A stretch of 64,000 nt of DNA from Synechococcus sp. JA-2-3B'a(2-13) (lineage in GTDB: Bacteria; Cyanobacteriota; Cyanobacteriia; Thermostichales; Thermostichaceae). Positions 27,637 to 36,096 of the stretch are shown one piece after another; the first letter of the stretch is position 1, and every line of letters begins with the position of its first letter. The position numbers and the translations under genes are program-made. The stretch covers positions 391,277 to 455,276 of the forward strand of contig NC_007776.1 of the NCBI RefSeq assembly GCF_000013225.1, written 5' to 3'. The notes under the pieces were generated by a model. It did not search any database. It was not told the origin of the DNA and worked only from the letters and a program-made list of their open reading frames with translations.

Positions 27637-28002
27637 TTAGGCAGGGATCCCAGGGCTGCATTCGCCCCGCTCTCCCGAAGAGCTGCAGCCGGCACAGCCG
27701 CCAACGGGATCCGGACAACCATAGTCTTGAAAGACTCGGAAGAGCTTCTCCTGCTGCGGGGTAGAAGTGAGAAAGGTTTGATACGCTTTTTCCAGCGCTT
27801 GCCGGGCTTGCTCCAGCCATTCTTCTTCGCTGCCCTGGAAGTGCTCCAGAGGAGCCAGATACTGAGCAAATTTGCGTAAGATATGCAGGCGATTCACGTT
27901 GACCACCCGCGGATCGTAGGGGAGCTCGAAAAAAGCGAAATAATCCTCGGCATTGACTAGGGCTTGGAAGTCTTTCCAACGGCGGTTGTGGTTCCAACTC
28001 AT
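27637..28002 (-). CDS. nifW: Nitrogenase stabilizing/protective protein NifW
   Basis: A 121-residue protein. NifW hallmarks are the N-terminal region [20 protein letters not shown] and [14 protein letters not shown], followed by an acidic helix pair. NifW associates with the MoFe protein and helps protect it from oxygen. A Cys-rich C-terminal tail ([21 protein letters not shown]) is present. The start overlaps the end of the DUF683 gene by four bases (27999-28002). Confidence 0.93.
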   Translation of the reverse strand: MSWNHNRRWKDFQALVNAEDYFAFFELPYDPRVVNVNRLHILRKFAQYLAPLEHFQGSEEEWLEQARQALEKAYQTFLTSTPQQEKLFRVFQDYGCPDPVGGCAGCSSSGERGECSPGIPA

Positions 28003-28268
28003 CGGCAGGTCTCCAGGGTTTTCAAGCGTTGTCTGAGGGTGTGCAGCCGGGCAAACAGGGCATAGGTGCGGGCTGCCAAGTCGGGGAGTCGCTCGAACCC
28101 GTCGGGTAGCCCCTCGGCCAGATCGTGCAGATCCATTTTCAGTTGGCCTGCTTTGCTGTTTAGTCGTTTGATCTCGGTGCGGAGCTGGTCGGCAGACAGG
28201 TGTTCAAAGGGCTCGAAATCCAGGCCGTTCACAACATTCTCAACGTCACTCTCATTCAACATGGGCAA
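27999..28268 (-). CDS. Nif-cluster DUF683 (Rop-like/CCE_0567) protein
   Basis: An 89-residue, almost entirely helical protein: two antiparallel helices around [28 protein letters not shown], the core of the DUF683 family. A cyanobacterial member (CCE_0567) is a metal-binding four-helix dimer; the role in nitrogen fixation is not defined, and the gene almost always sits between the nifX-associated gene and nifW, as here. A second Met (MLNESDV, 28262) is an alternative start. Coupled to nifW by a 4-bp overlap. Confidence 0.88.
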   Translation of the reverse strand: MPMLNESDVENVVNGLDFEPFEHLSADQLRTEIKRLNSKAGQLKMDLHDLAEGLPDGFERLPDLAARTYALFARLHTLRQRLKTLETCR

Positions 28269-28328
28269 GGCACTCCTAATTGCTGAAGAAAAAGAAGAAA
28301 AAATGGCTGCCGGGACGGAGACAAGCGG

Positions 28329-28784
28329 CTACAGTCGGCCCACCTCAGGGTAGGTTCGGGCCAGTTGGATCCCTTTGTCGATAAGGGCAGTGGCTTTTTC
28401 GCTGAGCTGTTCGAGGGAGTCAAAGCCAAAGCGATGGGCATCCCGCAGGGTGTTGACCACCAACAACAACCGCCCTGAGAAGACCAGCACCCAACCAAAG
28501 CCTTCGCTGTTGAGATCCAGCACCACCTGAGCCAGGAGGCCCGTCTCCTTTTCGATCAGGGCGGCAATGGCGCGGTAGTAGATGAGAATGCGGCTCCGCA
28601 CCCCGGGATCCACCTCCCCTTCGAGGGATATCTGGCGTTTTTGGGCTTTGGTGACGACAAAGGGCTTGAGCAGCAACTCATCACTCCAGGCGCGGTAGGT
28701 GCCGTAGGGATCCGCCGCCCGCATCTGGCGAACGATCTCTTGCAAGATGGGGCTGGTCGAGGGGGAAAGAGGGGTAACCGTCAT
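28329..28784 (-). CDS. NifX-associated protein (DUF269)
   Basis: A 151-residue protein of the NifX-associated DUF269 family: MRAADPYGTYRAWSDELLL, KPFVVTKAQKRQISLEGEVDP, FGWVLVFSGRLLLVVNTLRDAHRFGF. Hallmarks are shown in separate pieces. It is invariably adjacent to nifX and thought to help FeMo-cofactor handling. It follows nifX by two bases, so the two are translated together. Confidence 0.92.
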   Translation of the reverse strand: MTVTPLSPSTSPILQEIVRQMRAADPYGTYRAWSDELLLKPFVVTKAQKRQISLEGEVDPGVRSRILIYYRAIAALIEKETGLLAQVVLDLNSEGFGWVLVFSGRLLLVVNTLRDAHRFGFDSLEQLSEKATALIDKGIQLARTYPEVGRL

Positions 28785-28786
28785 GG

Positions 28787-29206
28787 CTAAACCTCCGCAG
28801 GGGAAGTAGAGGGATTTGGGGCTTCGGCTTTGCGGGCGCGCTCGGCCAAGAGCACTTTGCGCAGCCAGGGGGGAGGGTTGTGCAGGGTGGATACCAGGCG
28901 CTGCAACAAGCTCTCGATGGATTCTTCTTCCGACTGCACTTTGATGGGGGTGATGCGGCGGTTGATCAGGCGGGCGGCGGCACTGCTGCCAATGGCAGCC
29001 ACGTAGATGAGGGTGACATCGGCCAAAGCCTGCAGCTTGGGCACCAGCTTGTCCTCGTTGCCATCTGCCTCCAAGTTGCCCCCAAAGGTGAGGGTCTTAC
29101 AAAATCGGTAGCCTTCGGGGGTGACTTCGTAGAGGTCGATCTGGTTGGCCCAGCCAAAGTGGGCATTGACGTGCTTGCCGTCGCGGGTTGTAAAGGCCAC
29201 TTGCAT
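28787..29206 (-). CDS. nifX: Nitrogenase cofactor carrier NifX
   Basis: A 139-residue member of the NifX/NafY fold. Hallmarks are MQVAFTTRDGKHVNAHFGWA at the start (the His is a likely cofactor contact), YEVTPEGYRF and LIYVAAIGSSAAARLINRRI. NifX holds the NifB-cofactor or VK-cluster between NifB and NifEN. A good ribosome binding site (AAGGAGA) precedes ATG 29206. The C-terminal domain of NifB in this window has the same fold. Confidence 0.94.
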   Translation of the reverse strand: MQVAFTTRDGKHVNAHFGWANQIDLYEVTPEGYRFCKTLTFGGNLEADGNEDKLVPKLQALADVTLIYVAAIGSSAAARLINRRITPIKVQSEEESIESLLQRLVSTLHNPPPWLRKVLLAERARKAEAPNPSTSPAEV

Positions 29207-29287
29207 AGGCGTTCTCCTTAGAAACGTGAACTTGAGGGTTTGGGGGAGCTAGGGGCACTTGGGCTGCCCTTCGAAGCTCTGGATCCC

Positions 29288-30628
29288 TTAGAATCCATGC
29301 CCAGAAACCTGGGGTGGGCTGGGGTGACGGGCTTCCTCCTGCTCCATCAGCAGGTTGCCGACAGCAAACAGTTGGGATAGGGTGCCGCGATAGCCCACCT
29401 GACAGAGGTGGTTGGCCCCCAGCCGGTCGAAGATGGGGATCCCCATCCGATGCACCGGGATCCCCAGCCGCTTGCCCAGGCGCGCCACGTGGGAGTTGCC
29501 CACCAGCAGGTCAGCCCCGGGTGCTAGCTCCTCCAGATCCCCCAGATCTCCCACCCGCACTGCCTCAATGGGAAGGGTGGTCAAGTGGGGATCCGGTGTG
29601 GGACTGATGGCCGCCTGGATCTGACAGCCCATATCCAGCAGCCAGTCCACCCACCCCCAGAGCAGATCGGCTTCTAGGGCCAAGGCAATCCGCTGGTTGC
29701 CGAAGAAAAAGTGGCAATCCAGGAGGGCATCCTGGACTTGGCTGCGCTGGCGGCGGTAGCGAGAGGGCACCGGCTGCTGGCTGTGATCGGCCAAGGTTGC
29801 CAAAAAGGGATCCACAGCCTTGAGACCGGTCAGGTGGGGGAAAACCCGATAGGGGGTGCCAAAGCGCTGGGCCAGGATCTGAGCGGCAGGGCGCATGCTC
29901 TCGCCGACAGCTATGGTGAGGCCGGAACGCCCGAGCTGGCGCAATTGCTCAAGGGTGGTGCCGCCGTCTGGGGTCGCCCTAAAGCCGGTGCCCAAGTGTC
30001 CGTCCAGGGAACCCGCGGGATCCGGCACCAGGATCGGCTCTAGGCCAAAAGCCTCCGCCATTTCTTTGATCTCCTGGGCGTCGGCAGGGGTGAGGGCAGG
30101 CCCGCACAGCACCGTTACCTGGGCAGGGCGGACGGATCCCGACGGCGATTCCGGCAGGGTGCTGACCAAGCTGTTGACGGCGATGGCATAGCCGTCTTGC
30201 AGGGATCCTTTAAAGTCAGGCGTGGAGGCCAAGACGATGGGCAGATCCTGCAATTGCGGCTGGCGTCGGCGCAGCTCCCGCAGGATGCGCGGCATATCGT
30301 CCCCGCGGGTTTCCGTGAGGCCGGTGGTCAGAAGACCAATCAGCTCCGGCTGGGCCTTCTCCACCAAGGTGAGGATGGCAGCTTCGACATTCTCCTCCCC
30401 CCCCAAGATGGTGTCCACTTCGGACATGGCAGTGGTGGACATGGGAATGGCCTCGCGGAAATGACGTACCAGCAGCGCTTTGGCAAAGGCCGTACAGCCT
30501 TGGGAACCGTGGAAGAGGGGCAGACAGCCCTTGATCCCCAGAAAGGCCAGGGCCGCTCCCAGCGGAGCGCTGAGTTTGAGGGGGTTGACGCTGAGAGGCT
30601 TGCGTTCTTGGATGAGCTGGGCCATCAT
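29288..30628 (-). CDS. nifN: FeMo-cofactor scaffold subunit NifN
   Basis: A 446-residue subunit of the NifEN scaffold on which FeMo-cofactor is finished, homologous to NifK. Visible features are INPLKLSAP-type opening, the P-cluster-like Cys in [34 protein letters not shown] and the C-terminal [23 protein letters not shown]. Start is MMAQ at 30628; ATG overlaps the nifE stop (ATGA), showing tight coupling. The reading frame remains open to 31015 inside nifE, but those residues are antisense-frame noise. Confidence 0.96.
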   Translation of the reverse strand: MMAQLIQERKPLSVNPLKLSAPLGAALAFLGIKGCLPLFHGSQGCTAFAKALLVRHFREAIPMSTTAMSEVDTILGGEENVEAAILTLVEKAQPELIGLLTTGLTETRGDDMPRILRELRRRQPQLQDLPIVLASTPDFKGSLQDGYAIAVNSLVSTLPESPSGSVRPAQVTVLCGPALTPADAQEIKEMAEAFGLEPILVPDPAGSLDGHLGTGFRATPDGGTTLEQLRQLGRSGLTIAVGESMRPAAQILAQRFGTPYRVFPHLTGLKAVDPFLATLADHSQQPVPSRYRRQRSQVQDALLDCHFFFGNQRIALALEADLLWGWVDWLLDMGCQIQAAISPTPDPHLTTLPIEAVRVGDLGDLEELAPGADLLVGNSHVARLGKRLGIPVHRMGIPIFDRLGANHLCQVGYRGTLSQLFAVGNLLMEQEEARHPSPPQVSGHGF

Positions 30629-32019
30629 CCCACCTCCTCTTCGGCTGGAGTCTCCCAGGGGGCAGGCCGTCGCAACTGCTCCCAGATGGGGCTGTGGAGG
30701 GCGGCATCGATCTCCCGCGCCAAGTTCACCAGGCCGCGATAGCCGGCATAGGCATGGTGCCGCTCCTGGTTGATGTCCAGAAAGGGGATGCGGGCCTTGA
30801 GGGCGGTGTACTGGTTGCGTCCGCCGGCGATGAGCAAGTCCGCTTTCGTGCGCTCCACCACCTTGAGCAGCTCTTGAGGGCTGCCCTTGTCCAAGAGAAT
30901 GCCATCCTGGCCGAGCAGCTCGCGGATGCGGGCTTTGTCTTCTTCGGTGCTTTTGCGGGTGCTGGTGGCCGTTACCTGCATCCCCAGATCTCGGGCAGCA
31001 GAGATGATCGACCAACTTTTCACGCCGCCGGTATAAAGGACAACTCGTTTGCCCGCCAGCCGCTGCCGGTAGGGGGCCAAAGCCGCCTCGGTGGCGCGAG
31101 TTTCCCGCTCGATGAGGGCCTCGGTACGCTCCTGCAGTTCGGGATCCTTCAGCCCTTGGGCAATGGCCCGTAGGCAGTGGTTCATCTCCTGCAGCCCGTA
31201 AAAGGAAGCCTCAATGTAGGGGATCCCGTAGCGCTCCTGCATCTTGCGGCCCACATTGAGCAGGGCTTTGGCGCAGATGAGGACGTTCAGCTTGGCCCGG
31301 TGGGCGGTACAGATCTCGCGGTAGCGGCCATCGCCGGTGATCTTGGCCAAGATGCGGATCCCCAGCTCGTCAAACAGAGGCAAGACATCCCACAGCTCGC
31401 CGGCAATGTTGTACTCGCCGATGAGGTTAATGTCGCGGGGAGTGGTGTACTCCGGGGAGGCGGTGCCGATAACATAGTCCAGCAGGGCTTCTCCGGCCAG
31501 ACGGTTGCCTAGGTTTTTGCTGCCCACAAAGCCGGGCGCATTCACCGGAATGACCGGGATCCCAAGCTGGCGGCTGGCCCGCTGACACACGGCCTCCACA
31601 TCGTCGCCAATGAGGGCAGTTACACAAGTGAGATAGACAAAAATGGCGGCAGGCTGGTATTTGGCCTGCAAGTCAAGGATGGCCTGGAACAGCTTCTCCT
31701 CCCCACCGAAGATGATCTCGTTCTCGCTCAGATCGGTGGTGAAGCCCACCCGATAAAGCTGGGGGCCAGAAGAGAGGCTGCCCCGCGTCCCCCAAGAGTT
31801 GCCGCTGCAGGCGATTGGCCCATGTACTAGATGGGCGGCATCGGCGATCGGCACCAGGGCAATCGAAGCCCCGTCAAAGGCACAGCCTCCCTGCGCTCCT
31901 CCTGGCTTGGCTTGCTCGGCACAGACTTTGTTTTTGCCTTTGCCGTCTTTCTTGTGGTTGTGCTCGCAGGCGGTCTCGTTGAGCAGCTCCGCCACTTTAG
32001 TCCGGCTGATCAAAGGCAT
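30625..32019 (-). CDS. nifE: FeMo-cofactor scaffold subunit NifE
   Basis: A 464-residue NifD homologue. Cluster ligands appear in [28 protein letters not shown] and [17 protein letters not shown]; the central [16 protein letters not shown] and C-terminal [17 protein letters not shown] are typical. NifEN receives the NifB-derived cluster and adds molybdenum and homocitrate. A poly-Lys stretch near residue 30 ([14 protein letters not shown]) is the variable N-terminal loop. It overlaps the upstream Mo-nitrogenase C-terminal-domain gene by 10 bp. Confidence 0.97.
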   Translation of the reverse strand: MPLISRTKVAELLNETACEHNHKKDGKGKNKVCAEQAKPGGAQGGCAFDGASIALVPIADAAHLVHGPIACSGNSWGTRGSLSSGPQLYRVGFTTDLSENEIIFGGEEKLFQAILDLQAKYQPAAIFVYLTCVTALIGDDVEAVCQRASRQLGIPVIPVNAPGFVGSKNLGNRLAGEALLDYVIGTASPEYTTPRDINLIGEYNIAGELWDVLPLFDELGIRILAKITGDGRYREICTAHRAKLNVLICAKALLNVGRKMQERYGIPYIEASFYGLQEMNHCLRAIAQGLKDPELQERTEALIERETRATEAALAPYRQRLAGKRVVLYTGGVKSWSIISAARDLGMQVTATSTRKSTEEDKARIRELLGQDGILLDKGSPQELLKVVERTKADLLIAGGRNQYTALKARIPFLDINQERHHAYAGYRGLVNLAREIDAALHSPIWEQLRRPAPWETPAEEEVG

Positions 32020-32369
32020 GATGGGATCTCCTGAGAAGAGGGGGGCTGGGGTTGAGCCGCAGCTTCGGCCAGATAAGCCGCCGCCCGTAGCCGCAGGGCG
32101 ATGATCTCCTCGTAGAGGGGGTTGATGCGACAGAGGGCCGGAATGTGGATGGTGCGGGATCCCAGTCGGATATCCCGCTCAAAGGGACAGGAAGCCGGGA
32201 TCAAACGACAAATCCAACGGGCCTGCCGGGATCCCCGAATTTCAATGCTGTTGAGCCAGCGGCGCGGCCACTTCAGGGCGGATCTGAAAATTGAGTTCAA
32301 AACCAGGCCGAGCCATCCCAAAGGGTTGCCGACTCTGGGAAAGGGAAGAGAAGGGTAGGGATAAGTCAT
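32010..32369 (-). CDS. Mo-dependent nitrogenase C-terminal-domain protein
   Basis: A 119-residue protein of the family named Mo-nitro_[49 protein letters not shown]. The domain is cyanobacterial, and its role is unknown despite the name. Two conserved Cys (SCPFE, ALCRI) could bind metal. Position directly upstream of nifE with a 10-bp overlap supports a nitrogen-fixation function. Confidence 0.85.
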   Translation of the reverse strand: MTYPYPSLPFPRVGNPLGWLGLVLNSIFRSALKWPRRWLNSIEIRGSRQARWICRLIPASCPFERDIRLGSRTIHIPALCRINPLYEEIIALRLRAAAYLAEAAAQPQPPSSQEIPSCL

Positions 32370-32372
32370 GGC

Positions 32373-32597
32373 TTAAACCTCCGAATGGGTAGAATTGGTA
32401 ACAAGAGGAGGGGGAGCACACCATTCAAAAATCTGCTCCAGTTGCTCCAAAGAAATCAGCCCGTAATGCCAAAGAATCATGGGCAAAGGGCCCTGTTCAC
32501 ACCCATGCCGTTTCAGGGCGAAGGTGAGGGCGGATTCCGGGATCCCAAGCTCAACTTGCAAAAACTGCAGCAGCGGCGCCCGATCGGGGGTAAGCAT
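32373..32597 (-). CDS. DUF2949 family small protein
   Basis: A 74-residue protein (MLTPDRAPLLQFLQVEL...) with the DUF2949 core LGIPESALTFALKRHGCEQG, LPMILWHYGLISLEQLEQIFEW. The family is cyanobacterial and uncharacterised. ATG 32597 has a GGGAG site eight bases upstream; a TTG five codons earlier is less likely. It lies three bases from the next gene, so it belongs to the nif operon. Confidence 0.8.
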   Translation of the reverse strand: MLTPDRAPLLQFLQVELGIPESALTFALKRHGCEQGPLPMILWHYGLISLEQLEQIFEWCAPPPLVTNSTHSEV

Positions 32598-32639
32598 GGC
32601 AGAGTCTCCCAAAACGAGGGGTGGGCGTAGATGGGCAAG

Positions 32640-33185
32640 CTAGGATGGGGACAAGCCCAAAACCAAGCTGTCGGCAGCCAGAAAGTGGGCCAGGTGAAAG
32701 GCCCGTTCTTCCGTCCGCAGCAAAATCTGCTCGTAGAGGTGACGGGTGGCGCGATCCCCAACACTTTCCGCCAGAGCCGCCTGGCGACGCAGCAGATCGA
32801 TTAGGCTTTGCTCGGCCCGCAAATCCGCTTCCAGCATGGGCCGCACGGCCAATGCATCGTCCCCTTCTGGGCTGAAGCAGCACAGCTCCGCCAGCTTGGC
32901 AAAGCTGGAGGCCGGGATCCCACCCAGGCCGTTCAGGCGCTCCCCCACCTCATGGGCGTGGTTCTGAACTTCCTGTAGACTTTCGTTGAAAAATTGATGA
33001 ATTGAGTAGAACTCTGCTCCTTCGACAACCAGATGGTGCTTCAGATACTGCAAATACAGCCCCTGAAGACTGGCCCAAGCCAGGTTGAGGCCCTCGCAGA
33101 TGGGAACCGTGATCTCCCGTCCCAGGTGAACGGGGTTGTCTCGGACTTGTTGGAAGGAGCGAGTTGAGGGGGATGGAGTGGTCAT
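32640..33185 (-). CDS. Dps-family ferritin-like protein with a His-type ferroxidase site
   Basis: A 181-residue Dps/DpsA-like four-helix protein: HHLVVEGAEFYSIHQFFNESL, HEVGERLNGLGGIP. Counting from Met 33185 and aligning with the classical Listeria Dps site (H31, H43, D47, D58, E62), the equivalents are H51, H63, N67, H78 and E82 at a constant offset of 20. So both aspartates are replaced, one by His, as described for the Nostoc NpDps4 class. Dps proteins oxidise and store iron. Location in the leftward nif operon suggests iron storage or oxygen/peroxide protection for nitrogenase (inference). An in-frame TTG at 33197 is a weaker start. Confidence 0.88.
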   Translation of the reverse strand: MTTPSPSTRSFQQVRDNPVHLGREITVPICEGLNLAWASLQGLYLQYLKHHLVVEGAEFYSIHQFFNESLQEVQNHAHEVGERLNGLGGIPASSFAKLAELCCFSPEGDDALAVRPMLEADLRAEQSLIDLLRRQAALAESVGDRATRHLYEQILLRTEERAFHLAHFLAADSLVLGLSPS

Positions 33186-33239
33186 TGGCGCTACCAAAAC
33201 GAGGTGAACAGGAGAAGCAAGAAGGCAAACGGCAGAGGT

Positions 33240-33533
33240 TCAGGGGTGGTCATCCCCTCCTGCAGATCTCTCAGGGGGATCCCAGGTCTGGAGAGACCAG
33301 CAGCGATCCAACCAATTCAGCCAGCCAGAGCGGTTGAGGGTGAAAAGGCGGAGCACACTGTGGACGAGGAGGGCTTCGGTGGGGGTGCGAATCATCACCC
33401 ACAGTTGGCCGGTCGGGGTACAGCCACAGGTCAAATCCAGCTCCTGCAGACGGTAGAGAATCCGCCAGCGATCGCAACGGGGCACCTGCAGCACTTCAGC
33501 CGTTTTCGGTGGGGGAGAAACAAGGGGGGACAT
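33240..33533 (-). CDS. Small conserved cyanobacterial protein, first gene of leftward nif block
   Basis: A 97-residue protein from ATG 33533. Its centre reads CDRWRILYRLQELDLTCGC and then the variable GQLWV region, followed by a helical part ending LNWLDRCW. I recognise the layout as a conserved small cyanobacterial protein found in nif clusters but no function is known. Two Cys pairs (CDRW, TCGC) might bind metal. It is the promoter-proximal gene of the leftward block, 55 bp ahead of the Dps gene. Confidence 0.7.
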   Translation of the reverse strand: MSPLVSPPPKTAEVLQVPRCDRWRILYRLQELDLTCGCTPTGQLWVMIRTPTEALLVHSVLRLFTLNRSGWLNWLDRCWSLQTWDPPERSAGGDDHP

Positions 33534-33943
33534 AAGCTCACCGGTTGGGAAGCAGGGGGCGAGTCTCAACAGAGGGGCAGAACCGTTGGGGTTCTGTTCC
33601 CCCGCTTATATCCCCCGCTTATAGCAAGCGGCTGCAGGGGCTCAGGCTTGGCAGCGGGCGATCAGGACTGATTGAGTTATTGCTGATGTACTCAAGCCCT
33701 GGAAGCTTGGCCCAGAGCGCAAAAAAAGTTTTTCTGGGGATAGGGGGTTGAGTCTTTTGCCTGCAGGGATCCGGTATTTTTGGGGAAGGGTATGGGTATT
33801 TGAGCGAGTACATCCCCCCTGTCACAACAAGAAAGTCCGACGGCCTGCCGCCGCAATAGTCTTCACTTCCTTGGCGAGGACTTTGCCCCAGGGGGATCTT
33901 TCCTCAAACTCAAACGGCTATTTTCAATACACTTTTGGGCTGA

Positions 33944-33960
33944 TACGATATTAAATCGTA
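33944..33960. promoter_or_regulatory. 17-bp palindrome TACGATATTAAATCGTA in the nif control region
   Basis: Perfect 6-bp arms TACGAT/ATCGTA around ATTAA, in an AT-rich part of the divergent control region. Candidate operator; no factor can be assigned. Confidence 0.45.
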
Positions 33961-33975
33961 GCAATTGATGCAAAA

Positions 33976-33991
33976 CGCAGCCGAGGCTGCG
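33976..33991. repeat. 16-bp inverted repeat CGCAGCCGAGGCTGCG
   Basis: Perfect 7-bp stem with a two-base centre, 15 bp after the previous palindrome. GC-rich with no following T run, so more likely a protein site or a short cruciform than a terminator. Confidence 0.4.
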
Positions 33992-34256
33992 GCGCTTGAG
34001 TGCATCTGAGCAGATTTTTAGTATTTCTTAAGCATTGCCCCAAGCCCTTGTCGAATCAGGGATTCCGGGGATCCTCCCCACAGCCGGATCCCCCGCCCCT
34101 TTGGGTCAAAATACGGCATCCCCGGCCTTGAAAAACCAGACCCTTGACCCCTAAAAAAAGTTGGATTTGGCCTGCCATTAGGCTTTGCAGGTCTTGAGTA
34201 CAAAGCCAATAAACTCGATCAGTTCTACCGGGCTGAGTGCAACGGAGCGGGCAGAG

Positions 34257-34275
34257 GGCGGTTGATATAACCGCC
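34257..34275. promoter_or_regulatory. 19-bp palindrome GGCGGTTGATATAACCGCC upstream of nifB
   Basis: Perfect 7-bp arms with a GATAT centre, ending 31 bp before the nifB start. Same total length and 7-5-7 layout with TT/AA at the inner edges as the palindrome ahead of cnfR. Could be an operator or a leader hairpin. Confidence 0.5.
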
Positions 34276-34306
34276 AGTAACGTTCTATCCCCTGGTTGAC
34301 CCCACT

Positions 34307-35743
34307 ATGCCGCCCCTTTCAACTCCGCCCCGCCAGGGATCCCCCTTCCCATCGGCCTGCGCTTGCAGCAGCAGCCCCCGCCAGGCTCTCCCCCCTCATC
34401 TGCAGCAACGCATCGCCACCCATCCCTGCTACAGCGAAGCAGCTCACCATCACTACGCCCGCATGCACGTGGCGGTAGCCCCCGCCTGCAACATCCAGTG
34501 CAACTACTGCAACCGCAAGTTCGACTGTGCCAACGAGAGCCGGCCCGGTGTGGTCAGCGAGCTGCTTACCCCGGCGGAAGCCGCCCACAAAGTGCTGGTG
34601 ATTGCCGGCAAGATCCCGCAACTGACGGTGGTGGGCATTGCTGGGCCTGGGGATCCCTTGGCCAACCCCAAGCAAACCTTCGAAACCTTTGCCCGCATCG
34701 CCGAGAAAGCCCCGGATCTCAAGCTCTGCCTTTCCACCAACGGCCTGATGTTGCCGGACTACATCGACGAGATCAAACGGCTGAACATCGACCACGTCAC
34801 CCTGACCATCAACATGGTGGATCCAGAGATCGGAGCCAAGATCTACCCCTGGATCCGCTGGCGGCGCAAGCGCATTCGAGGGGTGGAGGCAGCCCGCATC
34901 CTGCACGAACGGCAGATGGAAAGCCTGGATCTGCTGCGGGAGGCAGACATCCTCTGCAAAGTCAACTCCGTTCTCATTCCCGGCATCAACGACACCCACC
35001 TCTTGGAAGTGAACCGGGTGATCCAGGAGAAAGGGGCTTTCTTGCACAACATCATGCCCCTGATCTCGGCGCCCGAACACGGCACCTACTTCGGCCTTAT
35101 CGGCCAGCGGGGCCCCACCCCTCAGGAGTTGAAAGCCCTGCAAGATCGGTGCTCCGGCAACATGCGGATGATGCGCCACTGTCGCCAGTGTCGGGCGGAC
35201 GCGGTGGGCCTTCTGGGGGAAGACCGCAGCCAAGAGTTCACCAAGGAGCGCTTTATGCAGATGACCCCCGAGTACGACCCCGAAAAACGCCGCCAGGTCC
35301 AGGCAAGCATTGCCCAACTGCAAGCTCAGCAGCAGGCAGCCCCGACCCACTGGACAGCCGACCTGCCTCCCGACAGCCCCTCCATCCTGGTGGCCGTGGC
35401 CAGCAAAGGCGGTGGCTTGGTCAATCGCCACTTCGGCCATGCGCGGGAGTTTTTGATCTACGAGGTCAACGCCCGTGGGGCGCAGTTTGTCGGCCACCGC
35501 AAGATCCCGCAGTACTGCCACGGGGGATCCGGCGAGGACAACAACCTAGAGCAAATTCTGGATCTCATCCGGGATTGCCGAGCTGTATTGGTCTCCAAGA
35601 TTGGCGATTGCCCCATGAAGCGTATTCGCGAGGCCGGCATCGAAGTGGTGGAAGACTACGACCTCATTGAAACGGTGGCCCTCAAGTTTTACCGCACCTG
35701 GTTGGTCAACCAGGCCCTGGACAGCAAATCTTCCCGATCTTGA
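34307..35743 (+). CDS. nifB: FeMo-cofactor biosynthesis protein NifB
   Basis: Radical SAM enzyme that fuses two [4Fe-4S] clusters, with an added carbon and sulfide, into NifB-co. 478 residues. The SAM cluster is C61-N-I-Q-C65-N-Y-C68 and the substrate-binding region includes [12 protein letters not shown] and [11 protein letters not shown]. The C-terminal 110 residues (from about [21 protein letters not shown]) are a NifX-like domain. A variable Ser/Pro/Gln-rich N-terminal extension precedes the conserved core. There is no obvious ribosome binding site before ATG 34307, so a leaderless or unusual initiation is possible. First gene of the rightward nif operon. Confidence 0.97.
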   Translation: MPPLSTPPRQGSPFPSACACSSSPRQALPPHLQQRIATHPCYSEAAHHHYARMHVAVAPACNIQCNYCNRKFDCANESRPGVVSELLTPAEAAHKVLVIAGKIPQLTVVGIAGPGDPLANPKQTFETFARIAEKAPDLKLCLSTNGLMLPDYIDEIKRLNIDHVTLTINMVDPEIGAKIYPWIRWRRKRIRGVEAARILHERQMESLDLLREADILCKVNSVLIPGINDTHLLEVNRVIQEKGAFLHNIMPLISAPEHGTYFGLIGQRGPTPQELKALQDRCSGNMRMMRHCRQCRADAVGLLGEDRSQEFTKERFMQMTPEYDPEKRRQVQASIAQLQAQQQAAPTHWTADLPPDSPSILVAVASKGGGLVNRHFGHAREFLIYEVNARGAQFVGHRKIPQYCHGGSGEDNNLEQILDLIRDCRAVLVSKIGDCPMKRIREAGIEVVEDYDLIETVALKFYRTWLVNQALDSKSSRS

Positions 35744-35768
35744 GACCTCATCTTTTGGAGACGCGGCC

Positions 35769-36062
35769 ATGGCTACTGTAACTGCTCTCACCAAAGGCGG
35801 ACTGCCCTGGATCCCACAGTTTATCGAAAGCCTGGATATCAGCCGCTGCCTCGGCTGTAGCCGTTGCCTCAAAGTCTGTGGCCGGGGTGTGTTCGCCCTC
35901 AGAGCCCTCAACGAAGACGGCGAGTTTGTCGACAACGAAGAGGAAGAAGAAAGTGAGCGCAAAGTGATGACCATCCTCAACGCTGCCCTCTGCATCGGCT
36001 GTCAGGCTTGCGCCCGCATTTGCCCAAAGCAGTGCCATTCCCACGCTCCGCAAGCCGTTTAA
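35769..36062 (+). CDS. fdxN: Nif-specific ferredoxin (ferredoxin III, 2[4Fe-4S])
   Basis: A 97-residue bacterial-type ferredoxin from ATG 35769, with a GGAG site. Two cluster-binding sets: [14 protein letters not shown] and [15 protein letters not shown]. They are separated by an acidic loop (EEEEES) typical of the nif-specific group. Donates electrons in NifB chemistry or to nitrogenase. Its position between nifB and nifS matches the conserved cyanobacterial order nifB-fdxN-nifS-nifU. Confidence 0.94.
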   Translation: MATVTALTKGGLPWIPQFIESLDISRCLGCSRCLKVCGRGVFALRALNEDGEFVDNEEEEESERKVMTILNAALCIGCQACARICPKQCHSHAPQAV

Positions 36063-36096
36063 CTTTGCCCAACCCCTATCTTGTACCGGAGCCTGT

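Larger units (their letters stand above)
33534..34306. other. Divergent nif control region
   Basis: 770 bp without a gene between the two nif blocks. It contains a 13-bp tandem duplication (33599-33624, CCCCCGCTTATA core), three inverted repeats (33944-33960, 33976-33991, 34257-34275), and a near-NtcA string GTA-N8-TGC at 33958-33971. No -24/-12 sigma-54 element is obvious, as expected for cyanobacterial nif genes. Promoters for both blocks must lie here. Confidence 0.6.

Noticed and set aside
29288-31015. nifN frame extended upstream to 31015
   Set aside because: The extra 129 codons lie within nifE in another frame; the ATG at 30628 overlapping the nifE stop is the natural start.
33958-33971. 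GTA-N8-TGC string as an NtcA site for nif genes
   Set aside because: One consensus base is wrong and no -10 follows at 22 bases; kept only as a near-match.
34319-35521. 400-codon antisense open frame over nifB
   Set aside because: Antisense shadow of nifB; His- and Gly-rich with no family features.
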